From: Plantago major
Taxonomy: Eukaryota; Streptophyta; Magnoliopsida; Lamiales; Plantaginaceae
Length of the DNA: 64,000 nucleotides
Direction of reading: 5' to 3'
Assembly: GCA_026545765.1 (NCBI GenBank)
Contig: CM048843.1
Location: forward strand, 21,201,646 to 21,265,645
The position numbers and the translations under genes are program-made. Positions 22,501-35,036 of this stretch are shown here, piece by piece. Every line of letters starts with the position of its first letter. Position 1 is the first letter of the stretch. Below the pieces are notes generated by a model that saw only the letters and a list, made by a program, of their open reading frames with translations, had not been told where the DNA came from and made no database searches.

Positions 22501-23825
22501 TAAATTATGTTTAAGAGAAAGCAATTAATGGATGCTCGGACACGGTGTTAACAAATCCATTAAAATCCTGGCAGTCAACTATGCTCATGTCAAATGTGTC
22601 AAAATACTATTACTTGCATCGTTTAATTGATGAATATGTACAAAAGTTATTGCATAATTTATAGATTTGTAAAGTTTTATCTAAACAATAAATTGTGCGC
22701 ATTGCGTTCATATATTAATTTCGGACGACTCGATGTGGAAGGTAATTTATAGATTTTGACTATATTATTTTTGTTTAACTTCTACAAGTGGTGAGTTCTC
22801 CTAAAATCTCAATCATTTGGAGATATTCAAATTAAACTTGCATCTGACCCAATTACTACGATTATTAGCTTATCATATGTAAGATATCACGATTGCCTTG
22901 TCTTTCGGCTGTTGGAGTCTTTATTAATGAGATTCAAACATTAGTTCCGGTTTTGATAGATTAAAGTTTAGTTATGTTCCGCGTCTTGGTAATATCTTGG
23001 CTCACTTTCGTCTTGATCTTTTTCAATCGAAATTCTAATCGAATCGTAGTATAAAATATAACTAGAATGAATCGAATGAATCGAATCGAATCGAATGAGT
23101 TTTCAGTTGAAGAAAACAGAGCCTTACTATAGATTATGATGGAGAAAATTGTTCACCTCCTGACATTGTGTTGTAATGCTGATTTTTTACGATGAATGAA
23201 GTTTTGACGTTTGATAAAAAAAATGGTATTTGTATAGTCGTCAGTTCTTGTAATTTAGTTGAATAAGTAACTGAAATATGCAGATGGGTATGAATGGTCT
23301 CTTCTAATTTGGTTATAATCAAGTCTTACTATTCAATCCTAAAAAATTGTATCAGGATCAACAACATAAATACATTGATTTTTAATTAATTTTTTTATCG
23401 AAGTTGTGTTTCTATCTAATTTGGCAAAAAAATTACTCTACGCTACGGTTACAAGGATCGCAAATTCAGATATTGTGGCGCTAATTATATATAGTATGGA
23501 GTGCATAGGGTTAAACTGAAATATAGAAAGTTTATAAAGAGTCGTGTTGGAAAAAATGTTGTGTTGTTAAAAATCTTCATTAGAAGAAAGTTTGTTTGAT
23601 AAGATAAACATGATATTATATGGTGTTGGGTTGGGTTGGGTTGGGTTCGATGATGATGATGATGATGATATAAAATCAAGTGAGTCCATAATCCACGCGT
23701 CGATATCTGCATGACTGGGACACTTGCCGGGCAACCCTCAGCTCATGTGTACCATCTGCGTAACGCCTTGTCTTTAGTGGCTCCTCCCTCTAAAATTAAT
23801 TCTACACAACTTGACCAAGTACATT

Positions 23826-24000
23826 AAAACCTTCATAAATTAACTCGATAAATTAATAACTTCGATAAAACTAATAATTTGTCCGGTCCCGATTTGGGAT
23901 CAGTACAAATTTAGAACCCAATCGATAAAATAATAATTTTTTTGAAACTCCAGTTTATATATATCGGTCCCAGCGAAACTATAAATTAATAATTACTAAA
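23826..24000. mobile_element. MITE-like AT-rich segment, degenerate
   Basis: Contains TAAAACCTTCATAAATTAA and several GATAAATTAATAA blocks like those of the better-preserved element at 24,555. The right end is degenerate. Probably a relic of the same family. Confidence 0.4.
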
Positions 24001-24554
24001 AAAATCACATACACACACACATATACACATATATGTGTGTGTGTTATCCACTTAAAAATTTCTAAGACTGTTAAGGAAAAAATGAATTTATAGTCTTTTT
24101 TTTTTGTTGAACTTCAAATATATATTGAGTTCATCTCTAATCTCTTCAAAACGTTTTGTTGCAGTACGAGAAGGCAACGCCACAACTCTCGAGTGCAATG
24201 AGGAGCCGCTTGCAATGCTTCTTTTTTAGCATGGTTCCAAAGCTATTGAATCATCCTCAGCTTCATCATCTACCGAATTTTGAATGGTATCCGCCACTAT
24301 TTCTTCTATGCTATGAATTTCAAAATATTCATTGTTTTCACTGAGTAAATATAGCAAGTGATTCATGTCATTTACTTTTATTTAAGAACATTTAACATAT
24401 GCCATTCAAACTTCCAAATCCAACTAATATGTGAATATGAAATCATAGAATGTTAATTGGAACTTGTTTTTTTAAATTTATTTTTTTATCTCTAACTGAT
24501 ATACATTGTAACTAGTATATTGGACTTGAAAATTTTATTGATCAATTAGGTATA

Positions 24555-24660
24555 TACGTAAAACCTCTTTAAATTATTAATTTATCAATTATATAATATC
24601 TCGCTAAATTAATAAAATATTCCAGTCCCAACATTATTATTTTATAGAGGTTTTACTGTA
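24555..24660. mobile_element. Short AT-rich MITE
   Basis: The ends are inverted copies: GTAAAACCTCTTTA at 24,558-24,571 and TATAGAGGTTTTAC at 24,643-24,656. The interior has AAATTAATAAA blocks around CAGTCCCAACATTATTA. This compact palindromic layout is common in plant genomes. Superfamily not assigned. Confidence 0.6.
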
Positions 24661-26076
24661 TTGTAAATTAGTTTTACGTACATTGTAACGTTAACAAATT
24701 AATCTTTATATATGAACACGTAATTTTCTTAACAATATTTGTTGTTTGTTGATAAGTTGTATAGAGATCGTTACGGACCTACTCATTAAGGTATCAATGT
24801 AAGAGGTATTTTAATATACATTAGATTATTTGGCTGTCAACTTTAATTGTTAAAATTTGTGTTTCAGATAGAGTAAAAAAATTAGGATTTTTTAGGGATT
24901 ATTATACAATTTGTGTAATATTGAAGTAATATGTATAAATATTTTAAATTTATTTGATTGGTTTAAAGTTTTATAAGGGCAAATTCCATATGTTACTTCT
25001 TAAATTTGATCTAATTACATATTGAATCTCAAATTGGCGAGAATTATATATTGGTCCATGAACCTCATTTTCGTTGGCCAAGACACCATCATTATTCACT
25101 CTCTCCAAATGGAAATAAAACCATGTTTGATTAAAAGAAAAGTAAAAATAAAAAATTTGAATTTTTTATTAAAGAAAAGGAAAACTAAAATAGAAAATGG
25201 AAGAAACCCATCCTCCTCCTCCTCCTCCTCCTCCTTCCTTCATTCCGGTTCTTATTTGCTCAATAAAATGAGATTATATATTTGAAAAAAGTTATATAAG
25301 TTAAAAGTTGTACATTATTCGAATTTAAAATAAATAGAAAACTACGGTGACAAAATAGTGAATAAATGAAAAATTAATAATATGTGGTTTTAATTACATT
25401 TTTTATACCAAAGAGAAAATTTCAAATATGAGTGCATGCATGTGTTGTAGTAAATAGAAATGCTGGATGCTTCTTCCTCAACCGCTTATCCCTCTCATCT
25501 CTTTTTGTTTCTTTTCTGATCCCCCTCAATCCCTCCGATCCTCATTAATTCTCGTTTCATGTTTGATTTGTGAAGAATCTGAAGATTGTTATCCAATTTT
25601 TCGGTGAAGACTGATTCCTCAGCCTTACTTCCTCATTCTGCGCCTCATCTACTTTGTAGTTTGCTGCTACTTTATTGTTTGGAGTTTGAAGATAGTTTAT
25701 CGTTTGGCAATTGATACATTATGCTTTCTCATATTGGAAAATAAGTACAGTATGCTCTTTAGTATTTTTGGATTGGATCGAATTTATCCAAATCCGATCC
25801 AATATTACAGATTGGACCTCGGATTAAGCATTCCATGGTCTGAAATTTCAGATCAATCCAAAATCCGGATCGAATTGATCCGAATGTACACCCCTACTAG
25901 TGAGTGAATAAAAATAAAACATTAAACAACATACAAATTACAAAGTTCAGTCAACAACACTGTAGTTAAAATTGCATTTTTAGTAATAAAAAATTATTTT
26001 ATATTTTTGTCTTGTACTACTGATTTTTATAAATAACTGACGGTGAAAATTTATAGAGAATAGTACTACTAAATTT

Positions 26077-26341
26077 TACTTCATCCGTCCCGAATATAGA
26101 TTCTCATTTACTTTTTGGGTGGAGAAAATAATGTATATATTACTTATTGATAAAATAGTACTAGTGGATCCCTCAAATTGATTTTTGAAGTTGAAAGTTG
26201 GATAAAATAAAGTTAGTGTGTTTAATTTGAGTATATTTAATGTTAAAGTTGGGTGGGTGGTTACCCAAAAATAAATGAAAAGTTTTGTTTGTGACACAAA
26301 AAATGACAAAATGGGAAGCTATTTTCGGGACGGATGAGGTA
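26077..26341. mobile_element. Stowaway-type MITE with TA target duplication
   Basis: The terminal inverted repeats read CTTCATCCGTCCCGAATATAG at the left (26,079-26,099) and its near complement CTATTTTCGGGACGGATGAG at the right. Both ends are flanked by TA (26,077-26,078 and 26,340-26,341). The CATCCGTCCCG terminus and TA duplication fit Tc1/mariner-derived Stowaway elements. No coding capacity. Confidence 0.85.
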
Positions 26342-26844
26342 GAAGTTTTGGAGGGAATGGGCCGATCATAAGAACTTTTCAATAGAAAAAATTGCTAAGT
26401 TGAACATTGTCAATAAAGAGACAATAATTATTTAGTGAAAGGGTCGTCTCATGTTTGCAATCATCACAATTTTGATTATGTATTTGGTTAAGTCGGTCTT
26501 TCATCCTTTTACCCATTCCAAGTAGCAGCCTTTAATCTGAATGGCAATCAGGATATTCTCATCAACACTCTTTCTAAAGTTTTATCATGAAAAGGATTGT
26601 GTTTTAGTGAAAAATTATTGCATGATTGAGATGACGGGTTTTTGTTCTGATTAGATCTACACCACGACTTGGTTTGTACTGTTGGATATAGTGTATCTAT
26701 ATAATTGGGATGTAGCAAGATGTATTCAGAGGTGACATTTTAATGTGTTATCTTTCAAAACTATAGTGTCCCACCATAATACTGGAATCGTGAAAATCGC
26801 ATTTGAGAATAAATCTACTTCGATACAGTATAAAATCACTCCTA

Positions 26845-27260
26845 AACGAATACGAGTGCATTTAAAGTGCTTGTGTTCTAATATATTTGTAAAAAAAGAT
26901 TACCAGCATGTGCCCGATACAAGTAAGTTTCAGACTTCTTCATTTATATGCATGTTAAATTTAATTTTTTGACTTTTGGTATGGTTTGTTTTCATAATCA
27001 ATTTAAAAAAGAGTAAAAGACAATAACACCAATGTACAAGTGCATTTAAAGTGGCTGTGTTCTAATATATTTATAGAAAAACATTACCAGCATGTGTCCG
27101 GCACGGCTCGGTTTCAGACTTTTTCATTTATATACCCATTAAAATTATTATTTTGACGTTTGGCATAGTTTGTTTTCCTATCAGTTTTAAAAAGACAATA
27201 ACACGAATGCACAACTGCATTTAAGGTGGTTGTGTTCTAATATATTTGTAGAAAAATGAT
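26845..27260. repeat. Three tandem repeats of about 180 bp
   Basis: The motif TGCATTTAA(A/G)GTG followed by TGTGTTCTAATATATTT starts near 26,856, 27,040 and 27,215, giving spacings of about 184 and 175 bp. The first two units also share ACCAGCATGTG and a TTTCAGACTT block. Confidence 0.75.
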
Positions 27261-28161
27261 ATTTAAAGACTTACATTTTACTTTGTTTCTTACGAAATTT
27301 AATCCACTAGAACTTACATCCAAGTGGTTAAACTGTTTCATTCGTTCATACATCAATAAATACAAGGGTGCATTATTTCCGTAGTAAGTAACGATGAATA
27401 TTAGTACCCAATGTGATACCTATAGTTTAAGTGGTTCAAGTGCATTTCTAGACTAAATAATGAATTGGGTTAACTTTTCAACAAGAAGTCTGACGGGATG
27501 TTTGGCATAATAATTTAACCGACCTTTAACATATGAATATTAATTCGATTTTATGTGAATGAAATGGTGATTAACATAGTCTTTTAGTTGCATAAGAAAC
27601 ATGAAAATTCGTAAATATTGATTTAACACACCGTTAGTATTATGACAAACATCCTCAAGACAAGGTCTTAGTGGTGTCACCTTGATCACATAGAGCAAAG
27701 TTTGAAAGCGGGAGCGAGAGCAAAATTCGACAATAAAACAATATACGAGAGCGATAGCTATATTTTGAGTGTAAAAATAAATAAATATATAAATATGCAT
27801 ATTAATAATACTTGACTATATAATTTTTTTCTATTTTTAGAAATACAAATATTTTGTATTGTCTTGACTTCCTTGAATACGACATACGGTGTCATTTTTT
27901 TAAGGTAGAAAACTACGGTACGTTAATGATTTTTTGTCATTCCCTTCCCTTATACATGTATAATGTCAATTTACCTTTAAAATCTTTAATTAAAGAATTA
28001 ATCTATTTTAGTTCGTCAATTAAAAAAACTAAATTACCATAAGAGAATTTAGATCTTAAAACATGAGAGCGAGTTCGGTATGCAATTCGATTAGCATAGT
28101 CGAAAAATGATGCTAATAGCAATAACCAAGAAGGATAATAATTAACCCAAGAGGACACCGT

Positions 28162-28306
28162 AGGCCCGCACGAGTGCTAATTCTTTATTCTTAATTAATC
28201 CTCACACATACCCGAGGGTTAAAGATTATGGGCCGATTGCCCATAAGATGAGATATGCTCTCGTGTTGAAATGAAATGGAAATCTATCGAACTCTCTAAA
28301 CCCTAA
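28162..28306 (+). promoter_or_regulatory. Proximal promoter of the SICKLE-like gene: site II motifs and telo box
   Basis: TGGGCC at 28,229-28,234 and its inverted partner GCCCAT at 28,239-28,244 are site II-type elements. AAACCCTAA at 28,298-28,306 is a telo box. This pairing is common in promoters of plant genes active in growing tissue. Assignment to this gene is inferred from position. Confidence 0.5.
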
Positions 28307-28817
28307 TTACTCTCCCAGTGAACTAAAGGTAACTTTTAGTCGATGCATCTCTTGATTATTTTTCATGCTTTCAACTTGTGCTTCATGAATTGCTCGTGCT
28401 CAGTTTATTCCAATTTTTTAATGATTTTTTTGCTTTTCGAATTATCATACATGCTTGCACTCACCTAGACGAACAATCGATACATTCCAATCTAGATTTC
28501 CATGATTGCTGTCATTTGATGAAATTCGAGCTAGTTTTGGTCAGTTCTTCTGTTTTTTGTATATAGCTGAGATATTTAGGATAAAATGATACCTTAGAAG
28601 TCCTTGATGTTCTATTGGATCGTTTTAGCTACAATGAACTCAGATTTGTCAATTAACCGTCGCCTCTATCCTTTTTTACAATGGAAAAGAGCAATTTAGG
28701 ATATACAAGTAGATATTTCATGTGCCATATCATGTTTTCTCGTGAACAATACCCAAGTCTTATAGTAATGTTTTGGTGATGCAGAAGTTTCTGTGACTAT
28801 TTGTAGACTTACCTATA

Positions 28818-30608
28818 ATGGAGGAGTCGGAAAACCGTAGGCAAAGGCTGAAGGCAATGCGAGTGGAAGCTGAGCAAGGTGCTGCTGCCGACTCTGCGAG
28901 CTCTGCATCGGGATCTCATGGACTTTGCAATCCGCTGGCTGAAAGTGAAACCTCTGTTGTGCCGCAATATACTTCTCCGAGATTTGATTTCTATACGGAC
29001 CCTATGGCGGCATTCTCAAACAAAAGGAAAAACAGCGGTTCTCCTCAAGTAGCACAAGGATATGCGCATCCAAGTAATTGACATATATTCACTGTCTTAT
29101 GCTGATTTTATGGTGCTATTTGTGCGTTTATTCTAGTTCGTCTTTTGTTGGACTCATTTTGTGAGGAAAGAATCTCCTTCGTTGATTATATGAACCTTTG
29201 CTAGAAATTTAGCTTTTAACCGTAGATTTATACAACCAATTTAATACTAATTCAGTAAACCATACTATTCATTTTAATTATGTGCTTGTCCTTTAGACTT
29301 CTCATTCTGTAAACTTGGTCGGCTTTAACTGGACTTATCTATGTGGATGTGGATCTGGCATATTTAAGTGATTCAAATTTCAAATCTTTGATTGCCCTTT
29401 TGTTTTCGAAAAATTAGACTAGTTGTTCAGTTTTTCTCCGGTACCATATTCTGGTTTGGGAATTGGGTGTTCTTCCATATTGAGATTTGAGATATAGTGT
29501 TTCATTTAGCCTTCAATATGTTATTACTGAATGTTCATCGTTTTACTGAGTCAAGTTTCTGCCGTTACAGTTTCAATTATGAAGTTAACCTGCAATATAA
29601 TAGGGTAAAGAAACTTGAATACGCTGCGAAAGAGGTTAGTTAAAAGAAACGAGGACTATTTGAAAAATAACTCCGGACCTGAGCTCGACTGTAAGAACCC
29701 TGCAAAGCTTGCTGGCACGTTTATATTGTCAAGAGAAGCCAATAGAAAAGGTGGTCCATACTTGGTGTGAATATCTGAAAGTGTGCCGAAAGTTTTATTC
29801 TTGCATGTCTGCTCTTCCTAAAGTATCGCCCTCATTATGAATATATGTTGAATTGTTTGCAGAGATATTGTCACATTTGATTCTTACAATATTCTTTCAT
29901 AAAGTGTTATCTCATTCTCCTGTATTGTTAATAGGACCTGTGCACCCAGATGCGGCTAGATCTCCAGTTTACCCTAACCCAGCTATCAGATCTCCACACG
30001 AAAGGGTGATCCAAGCACCGACAGTCCATTACAACCAGAGTCCTCTTGCAAGTCCAGTCCAAGCAGCTAACACTTTCGCACCTCAAGGAAATCCTCCTAG
30101 TGCTTGGGGTGGATCAGGCGCTGCTGTTAAGTATAGCTATCCTTCAAATATTTCACAAGCTACTAACTACCAGAATCCTGGTTTTGGACGGGGAGACTCT
30201 TCATATAGTACTTACGGTCGAGGCAGGGGGCAATGGAACAATAATACCCACTATGAGTCAGGAAGAGGCAGAGGCCGATGGCAAGGAAATAGAATGAATC
30301 CTGGTACAGGATTGAGTGGCAGAGGTGGACGTGCAGCTTCAGATTCAGTGGATTTGAGACCGCATTTATATTACAGAAAAGAAATGGTAGAAGATCCATG
30401 GATCACGGTGCAGCTTGTTCCTTGGAAGGCTATTGCTCCTCTAGTTTCCAACAAATCTTGGACCTCAAAATCTACCCATCTGAAGAAACCCAAGGTTTCT
30501 TCTGTACATTCACATAGTTCAGTCTGTCAACCAAGCCTCGCTGAATACCTGGCTTCTTCGTTTAATGAGTCAGCCACTGAGTCTGCTGCTGATGAACAGA
30601 GTACATAA
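28818..30608 (+). CDS. SIC: SICKLE-like proline-rich RNA-processing protein
   Basis: Two coding exons: 28,818-29,073 and 29,935-30,608. They join in frame (phase 1) to give 309 residues, close to my recollection of Arabidopsis SICKLE's length. A 5' untranslated intron is likely at 28,329-28,784. The N-terminus (MEESENRRQRLKAMR) is a short charged helix. The middle is Pro/Ser-rich with repeated SP motifs, followed by a Gly/Arg/Tyr-rich stretch (YGRGRGQW, SGRGRGRW). A conserved-looking tail motif (RPHLYYRKEMVEDPW) matches what I recall of SICKLE, a nuclear protein linked to microRNA biogenesis and splicing. RG-rich segments often contact RNA. After DPW the usual short ending is replaced by about 70 Ser/Lys-rich residues. 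An unrecognised small exon within the 860-bp intron is possible. Confidence 0.72.
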
Positions 30609-30701
30609 AAGGATGTGGGGGCCGTCATCTCTTTTCTTCAGTTCTACAAGGTAACACAATATACTTTGAATATCTGGCATGCTTCAATACGCAAATTTGA
30701 T

Positions 30702-31411
30702 GTTCTCCATTGGCCACCAACATAGAACTTTGTGTTGCTCACTTTTTCGCTTTCACAAAACAAGCTGACTTGGGATTTCTGTCCTTTTGGATGTATGATG
30801 GCTGTTGGTTTCTTTCCTGGTCTTCAACTACTCAAATGGAAATCAGTCCGTTTGTCTAATAGAGTGGAGTTCATAAAATCAGACTTGGGGATATAGTGGA
30901 AATGGTCTGACTGGTGTGTCCAGGCCTTATTTTGGTGGCTCCTGCTCTGTTGACATGTACTGTTTTGCAATTTGTGTACTTCAAGATTAGGCAATGAACC
31001 AACCGGCATTATAAATCCGGGGGAATTTTTCGCACAAGACTTTGCACTGTTCGTGAAAAGCACTAACAGTTGTAAGATCAATCCGATGAACGGCAGATGG
31101 TAATGGAATCCTTGATAGGCAGAGTTGTTTTCCATTGGCCATCAGATGACAACTTTATGTCGTTCACTTTTTGTCCTTCTCAAAACAAAACAGACGTTGG
31201 ATTTCTGTCCATGTGGTTATAGGATGGCTGTTGTTTTTTTGCCTGGTCTTCAACAACTGAAATTGAAAGCAGTCTAGTTGTGGAATAGAGTGAAAATGGT
31301 CTATTATGTGTCCTGGCGGCAATATTGGTGGCTTCTACTCCTTTGACACAACTGTTTTGCAATTTTAGTTGTTCCAAGACTGGCAATGAACCAACCGGCA
31401 TAGTAAATCCA
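30702..31411. repeat. Two diverged copies of a ~300-bp segment downstream of the SICKLE-like gene
   Basis: Copy 1 at 30,702-31,020 and copy 2 at 31,127-31,411 share TTTCCTGGTCTTCAAC-type and GGCAATGAACCAACCGGCAT blocks in the same order. They lie in or just past the 3' untranslated region. No protein is encoded. Confidence 0.75.
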
Positions 31412-32310
31412 TGCAGATAATGATTACATGTGATCTAAGTCTACTCTTGGAGAAACGATTAAACATTATAAGATCAATCCTATAATGGACTTATAGCAAT
31501 TGAATTCTAAAGCTGTATACAGTTTCACAATGTAATCATGGAGATAAGTTTCAAAGGCTCGTCCCACACTACACGAACCCTCGAAAATTTCCTATAACCT
31601 ACTAAGGCTGGAGGCTGTTCAAACAATTTTTAATTTTATCTGTCCAATTATCATTGCTTCTTGATCTCTCATTCTGTCTTGGTTTTTTCTTTTCAATCTT
31701 GTATTTTTAGGTAATATCGTTAAAGAGATGCATGATTATTGCCAAATTTCCATTTGACAATTGCATTACTCATTTCTCATCTGAAATTTTACAGCCAACA
31801 GCTTCTCAAGGATTTCCTCGTGGTCAATGTACTCACTGCATTTCAAATTTGGAGTGAATTCGTGCTTCGGACAAATTACTCGTTCTATTTCTTCTTTGTA
31901 AATCCAAAATTTCGTCTGAATACCAACAAAATGTATGTCAGCAACTTAACCGGTGAACTAAACAGGTATGGATATTCATGCACTTTGAAGTCTCAGTTGT
32001 ATCTAGTTGTATAACCCCAAATCTCATTCATATGATTATGTTCGTTAAATCAGTCAATTTGTTCATATCAATTGTACTCTATGGTGCTCCATTTAAATTC
32101 TGACTATTTTGCAGTTACTGCCCAATGAATCAGAGAAGGAACGGCCGGTGGACACTTTACTTTAAACTAACCAGATCAGAGTAATACTTGCTAACCCAGT
32201 GAACTAGAACACCAGATAAAAAATCGAAATTCTTCCTGGAAGTTCCAAACTGAAGCTTTTCTTGTCATGTTTGAGAAATTGTGCCTTTTCTAAAATCCAG
32301 ATTAATTAGC
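31412..32310. other. Intergenic, nothing recognised
   Basis: AT-rich sequence with no supported gene, RNA or repeat. Confidence 0.4.
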
Positions 32311-32319
32311 AGTATGAAG

Positions 32320-32600
32320 TTTGAGGAGTCAAAATGTGGATAGGTCACCTTTCACTGGTGTCTGGAACTCTAAAACAAATGATGCCCGCCCTTTTGTTAG
32401 ATTTGCGGTTCTTTGCCTGATGACCTTTTGGGATTGTAAGGATAGTTGTTTGAGAAGATCAAGCAAAGTTGTCCTGGCTGTAGTTTTGCAGAGTCATCTT
32501 TTTATTGACCTTTAGATTTGTTGTATGTGTAGCTATATTTTCCCTGTGTTTTTTGTGGCTGGTCTTGTTTATCGAGAAACATGCGCACGAAGAGTAAATG
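32320..32600 (-). pseudogene. Duplicated relic of the claspin-like terminal exon
   Basis: This stretch is colinear with 35,045-35,310, the last coding exon of the claspin-like gene and its acceptor flank, in the same orientation. Shared blocks include GAACTCTAAAA, AGAAGATCAAGCAAAG and TGGCTGGTCTTG. An in-frame stop and many substitutions show it is dead. It lies 2.7 kb downstream of the real exon, so it may mark an older local duplication of the gene's end. Confidence 0.75.
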
Positions 32601-32813
32601 CTATATAACTGTCCGACTAAAAATGATACCTGCCCTTCGTTAGAGCAGGTATTCTTTGGTTATTTATCACCCAGGAAACCTCGTAATATGAGATGAGAGC
32701 TTACGCCATATATCTATGTTATTATTATCAAATATGAAGGAATACATGTGGTCAATATAAATGAAGTACATTCTAGCTGTTAATTTCTATGAAGGGATAA
32801 TACAGTAAATACG

Positions 32814-33068
32814 TACTATCTCCGTCTCGTAGAACTTCATACACTTGTCATTTTTAGCCGTCCCATAGAATTTCATACATTACCAAAAACGGAAGCTACC
32901 CAATATCCAACAAATAATAAACAATCTCAGCTTTATACTCAAATTATACAATTTACCATTAAAAGTACACTTTTTTCTATCTTTTTCATATTCTATCATT
33001 ATTTTAATTTTTCGTATAAAACTGCGCGTTAATCCTAATGTATGAAGTTTTCCGGGACGGAGGGAATA
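32814..33068. mobile_element. Stowaway-type MITE with TA target duplication
   Basis: The inverted ends CTCCGTCTCGTAGAACTTC (left) and GAAGTTTTCCGGGACGGAG (right) lie inside TA dinucleotides at 32,814-32,815 and 33,067-33,068. An internal copy of the CCGTCCCATAGAATTTCATAC block sits near 32,860. Non-coding. Confidence 0.85.
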
Positions 33069-34094
33069 TTGCTTTTTGGGGTCAACAAACAAATTCTGAG
33101 ATGCATAGCCGGCCCTTGTCAATTTTGGGCTGAATCCACATTATCCCAACTTATACATATACCTTGTCAATTAAGGCCACGGGGTTCACAAATTCAGCCT
33201 TGTAGGAGGTAGGCCTAACTTTTAACAATTGGTAAACTTGGTAAAATTGTCGTATTTGAGGAATCATAATACGATTAGGTCACCGTTCTTACTTGCGTGC
33301 AAAAATTGGAACCTTTGGCACTTACAAGTTAGACTCATCTCCATAAAAAGAAAAGTATCTAAACCCTCTGTCGCATCAATTTGGACACTTATCCGATCAT
33401 AATTGGCTTCATTTCTAAAAAGACCATCTCCCTTGGTGGTGTAAACAATTGCTGGAGTTGGTACCGGGTAGAAGTTGGAACTACGACTTCTTAAACAAAT
33501 TTACGCCTTTATCTTTGTTTCTTGAAACTGTAAAAAAATTAAAACTTTCAAGCGTTTACAGAGCACAAGAGATGTTCGAAGTAAAAAAATTAGAATTATA
33601 CATCATCTTTATAAAAAACAAGCCTAAACCTCTACTACTACTCGAAATTTACACATTTGTCAACATACAAAAACAGATGTGAGAATAAAAGTTGGGTGGA
33701 TTGAATATTCCAGCATAGGTGAGGTGAACTTGTATCAAATGGCAATTTGCCAATTTCAAAGCTGATTTCCTTACTGAATCAATTACTTGTGGATTTTATT
33801 TTACCGACTCCGTCATGGATAACTTAATCCATTATGATCGAAATCATATCGTAATTTTAATTGTAAAATGTGTAATTTGCATATGATGAGATTGTTTATT
33901 ATTTATTGAATAGGGTCACTTTTTTTTAGCAACTAACATCTGAAGTCACGTGAAACAACTAAAAAGTATTAAATATATAAAGTTTTGCAATAGAGAGTAT
34001 CATAATCTCATAATTCTTGCATTTGAATTATAAAGAATAATTGCAATGAATCTCAAGATACAGGTAGTGCTCCTTTTGAATGCTAACCGACTAT
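33069..34094. other. Intergenic, nothing recognised
   Basis: AT-rich sequence between two MITEs. I see no supported gene. Confidence 0.4.
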
Positions 34095-34103
34095 TTTACA
34101 AAT

Positions 34104-34738
34104 GGGTTATTTACATCTAGACCCTTGTATAATGGCGAAATTACACATAAACCCACACCAAATTACTGTAATATCAACCCATACCATTAAAAAAAATAGT
34201 AACGGTCGTTAGTTCAGGGGTTTGAAAGTAAAGTGCCCTAAGGGGGTTTAAAAGTAAAAAATTTTAATATGAACCAAAACTGAAAATGAAATGTAAAATG
34301 ACTTACACACTGACCGGGTTGTATAAATAATAAAAATATTTAAATAGTAGTTATGTGAAAGTTCATTAAACAGGCCAAACGGGTGCATTTTTAGTATATA
34401 TATAAAGTATCTAGTGTATCTGACATAGAGTATATAAATAATAAAAATATTTAAACAATAGTTATGTATATGTGGAGGTTCATATTAGCCAAATTGATGC
34501 ATTCTCATTTAATGTCACCTTATTGCCACTTTTCATGTCCATTCTCATTTCATTTTCCGTTTTAGTTCATATTTAAAAACTTTACTTTCAAACCCCCCGA
34601 TGACACTTTAGTTTCAACCCCCTGAACTAATGGTTGTTACTAGTTTTTTAACGGAAGGGGTTGATATGTTATACAGTAATTTGGCGTAGGTTTATGTGTA
34701 ATTTCACCATTATACAAGGGGTCTGGACGTAAACACCC
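34104..34738. mobile_element. 635-bp Mutator-type MITE with long inverted repeats and 9-bp target duplication
   Basis: The element starts GGGTTATTTAC and ends GTAAACACCC. It is flanked by TTTACAAAT at 34,095-34,103 and 34,739-34,747, a perfect 9-bp duplication. The inverted repeats extend about 150 bp inward: left ACCCTTGTATAATGGCGAAA pairs with right TTCACCATTATACAAGGGG. A 9-bp duplication with long inverted repeats is the hallmark of the Mutator superfamily. The central 300 bp is AT-rich and non-coding. The last coding exon of the claspin-like gene ends 290 bp away. Confidence 0.92.
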
Positions 34739-35036
34739 TTTACAAATTCTACCCAGCAACAAACCAAACAAGATAGCCGGTGTATCCTGTGTAAACTAAC
34801 AGAACGTACCAGCTCTGAGACTGGAAAAAAAAAGCTGAAACTTGGTCCGGGATCAAACTTATCACTTTCAATAGGAATTCTCATGTCATGAAATCTAAGT
34901 GAGCTCATGAGAGAGGACACATCCACTGTGAGGAGTTTCAGAACAAAGCCTCTCTTATGAGTTTCAGACAGCAGCACTCTTATGCCCGTTCTGAGCTCCA
35001 TATCAGTAAGCAGTATATAGTCTGAGAATGAGCGTT

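Larger units (their letters stand above)
22501..28200. other. Gene-poor intergenic region
   Basis: No gene is supported across 5.7 kb. It holds microsatellites: GGGTT repeats and GATGAT repeats near 23,630-23,670, CA repeats near 24,010, and TCC repeats at 25,212-25,235. It also holds two AT-rich MITE-like segments, a Stowaway-type MITE and a short array of roughly 180-bp repeats, listed separately. At about 25,770-25,895, complementary GGATC-rich blocks end in GTACACCCCTA, resembling the end of a hAT-type MITE, but the other end was not found. Confidence 0.5.

Noticed and set aside
23630-23670. GGGTT-rich run as a possible telomeric repeat
   Set aside because: Only a few GGGTT units lacking the TTTAGGG plant telomere unit; a simple microsatellite.
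34669-35001. 110-residue minus-strand frame downstream of the claspin-like gene
   Set aside because: Partly inside the Mutator-type MITE; the claspin-like frame already ends at 35,037.
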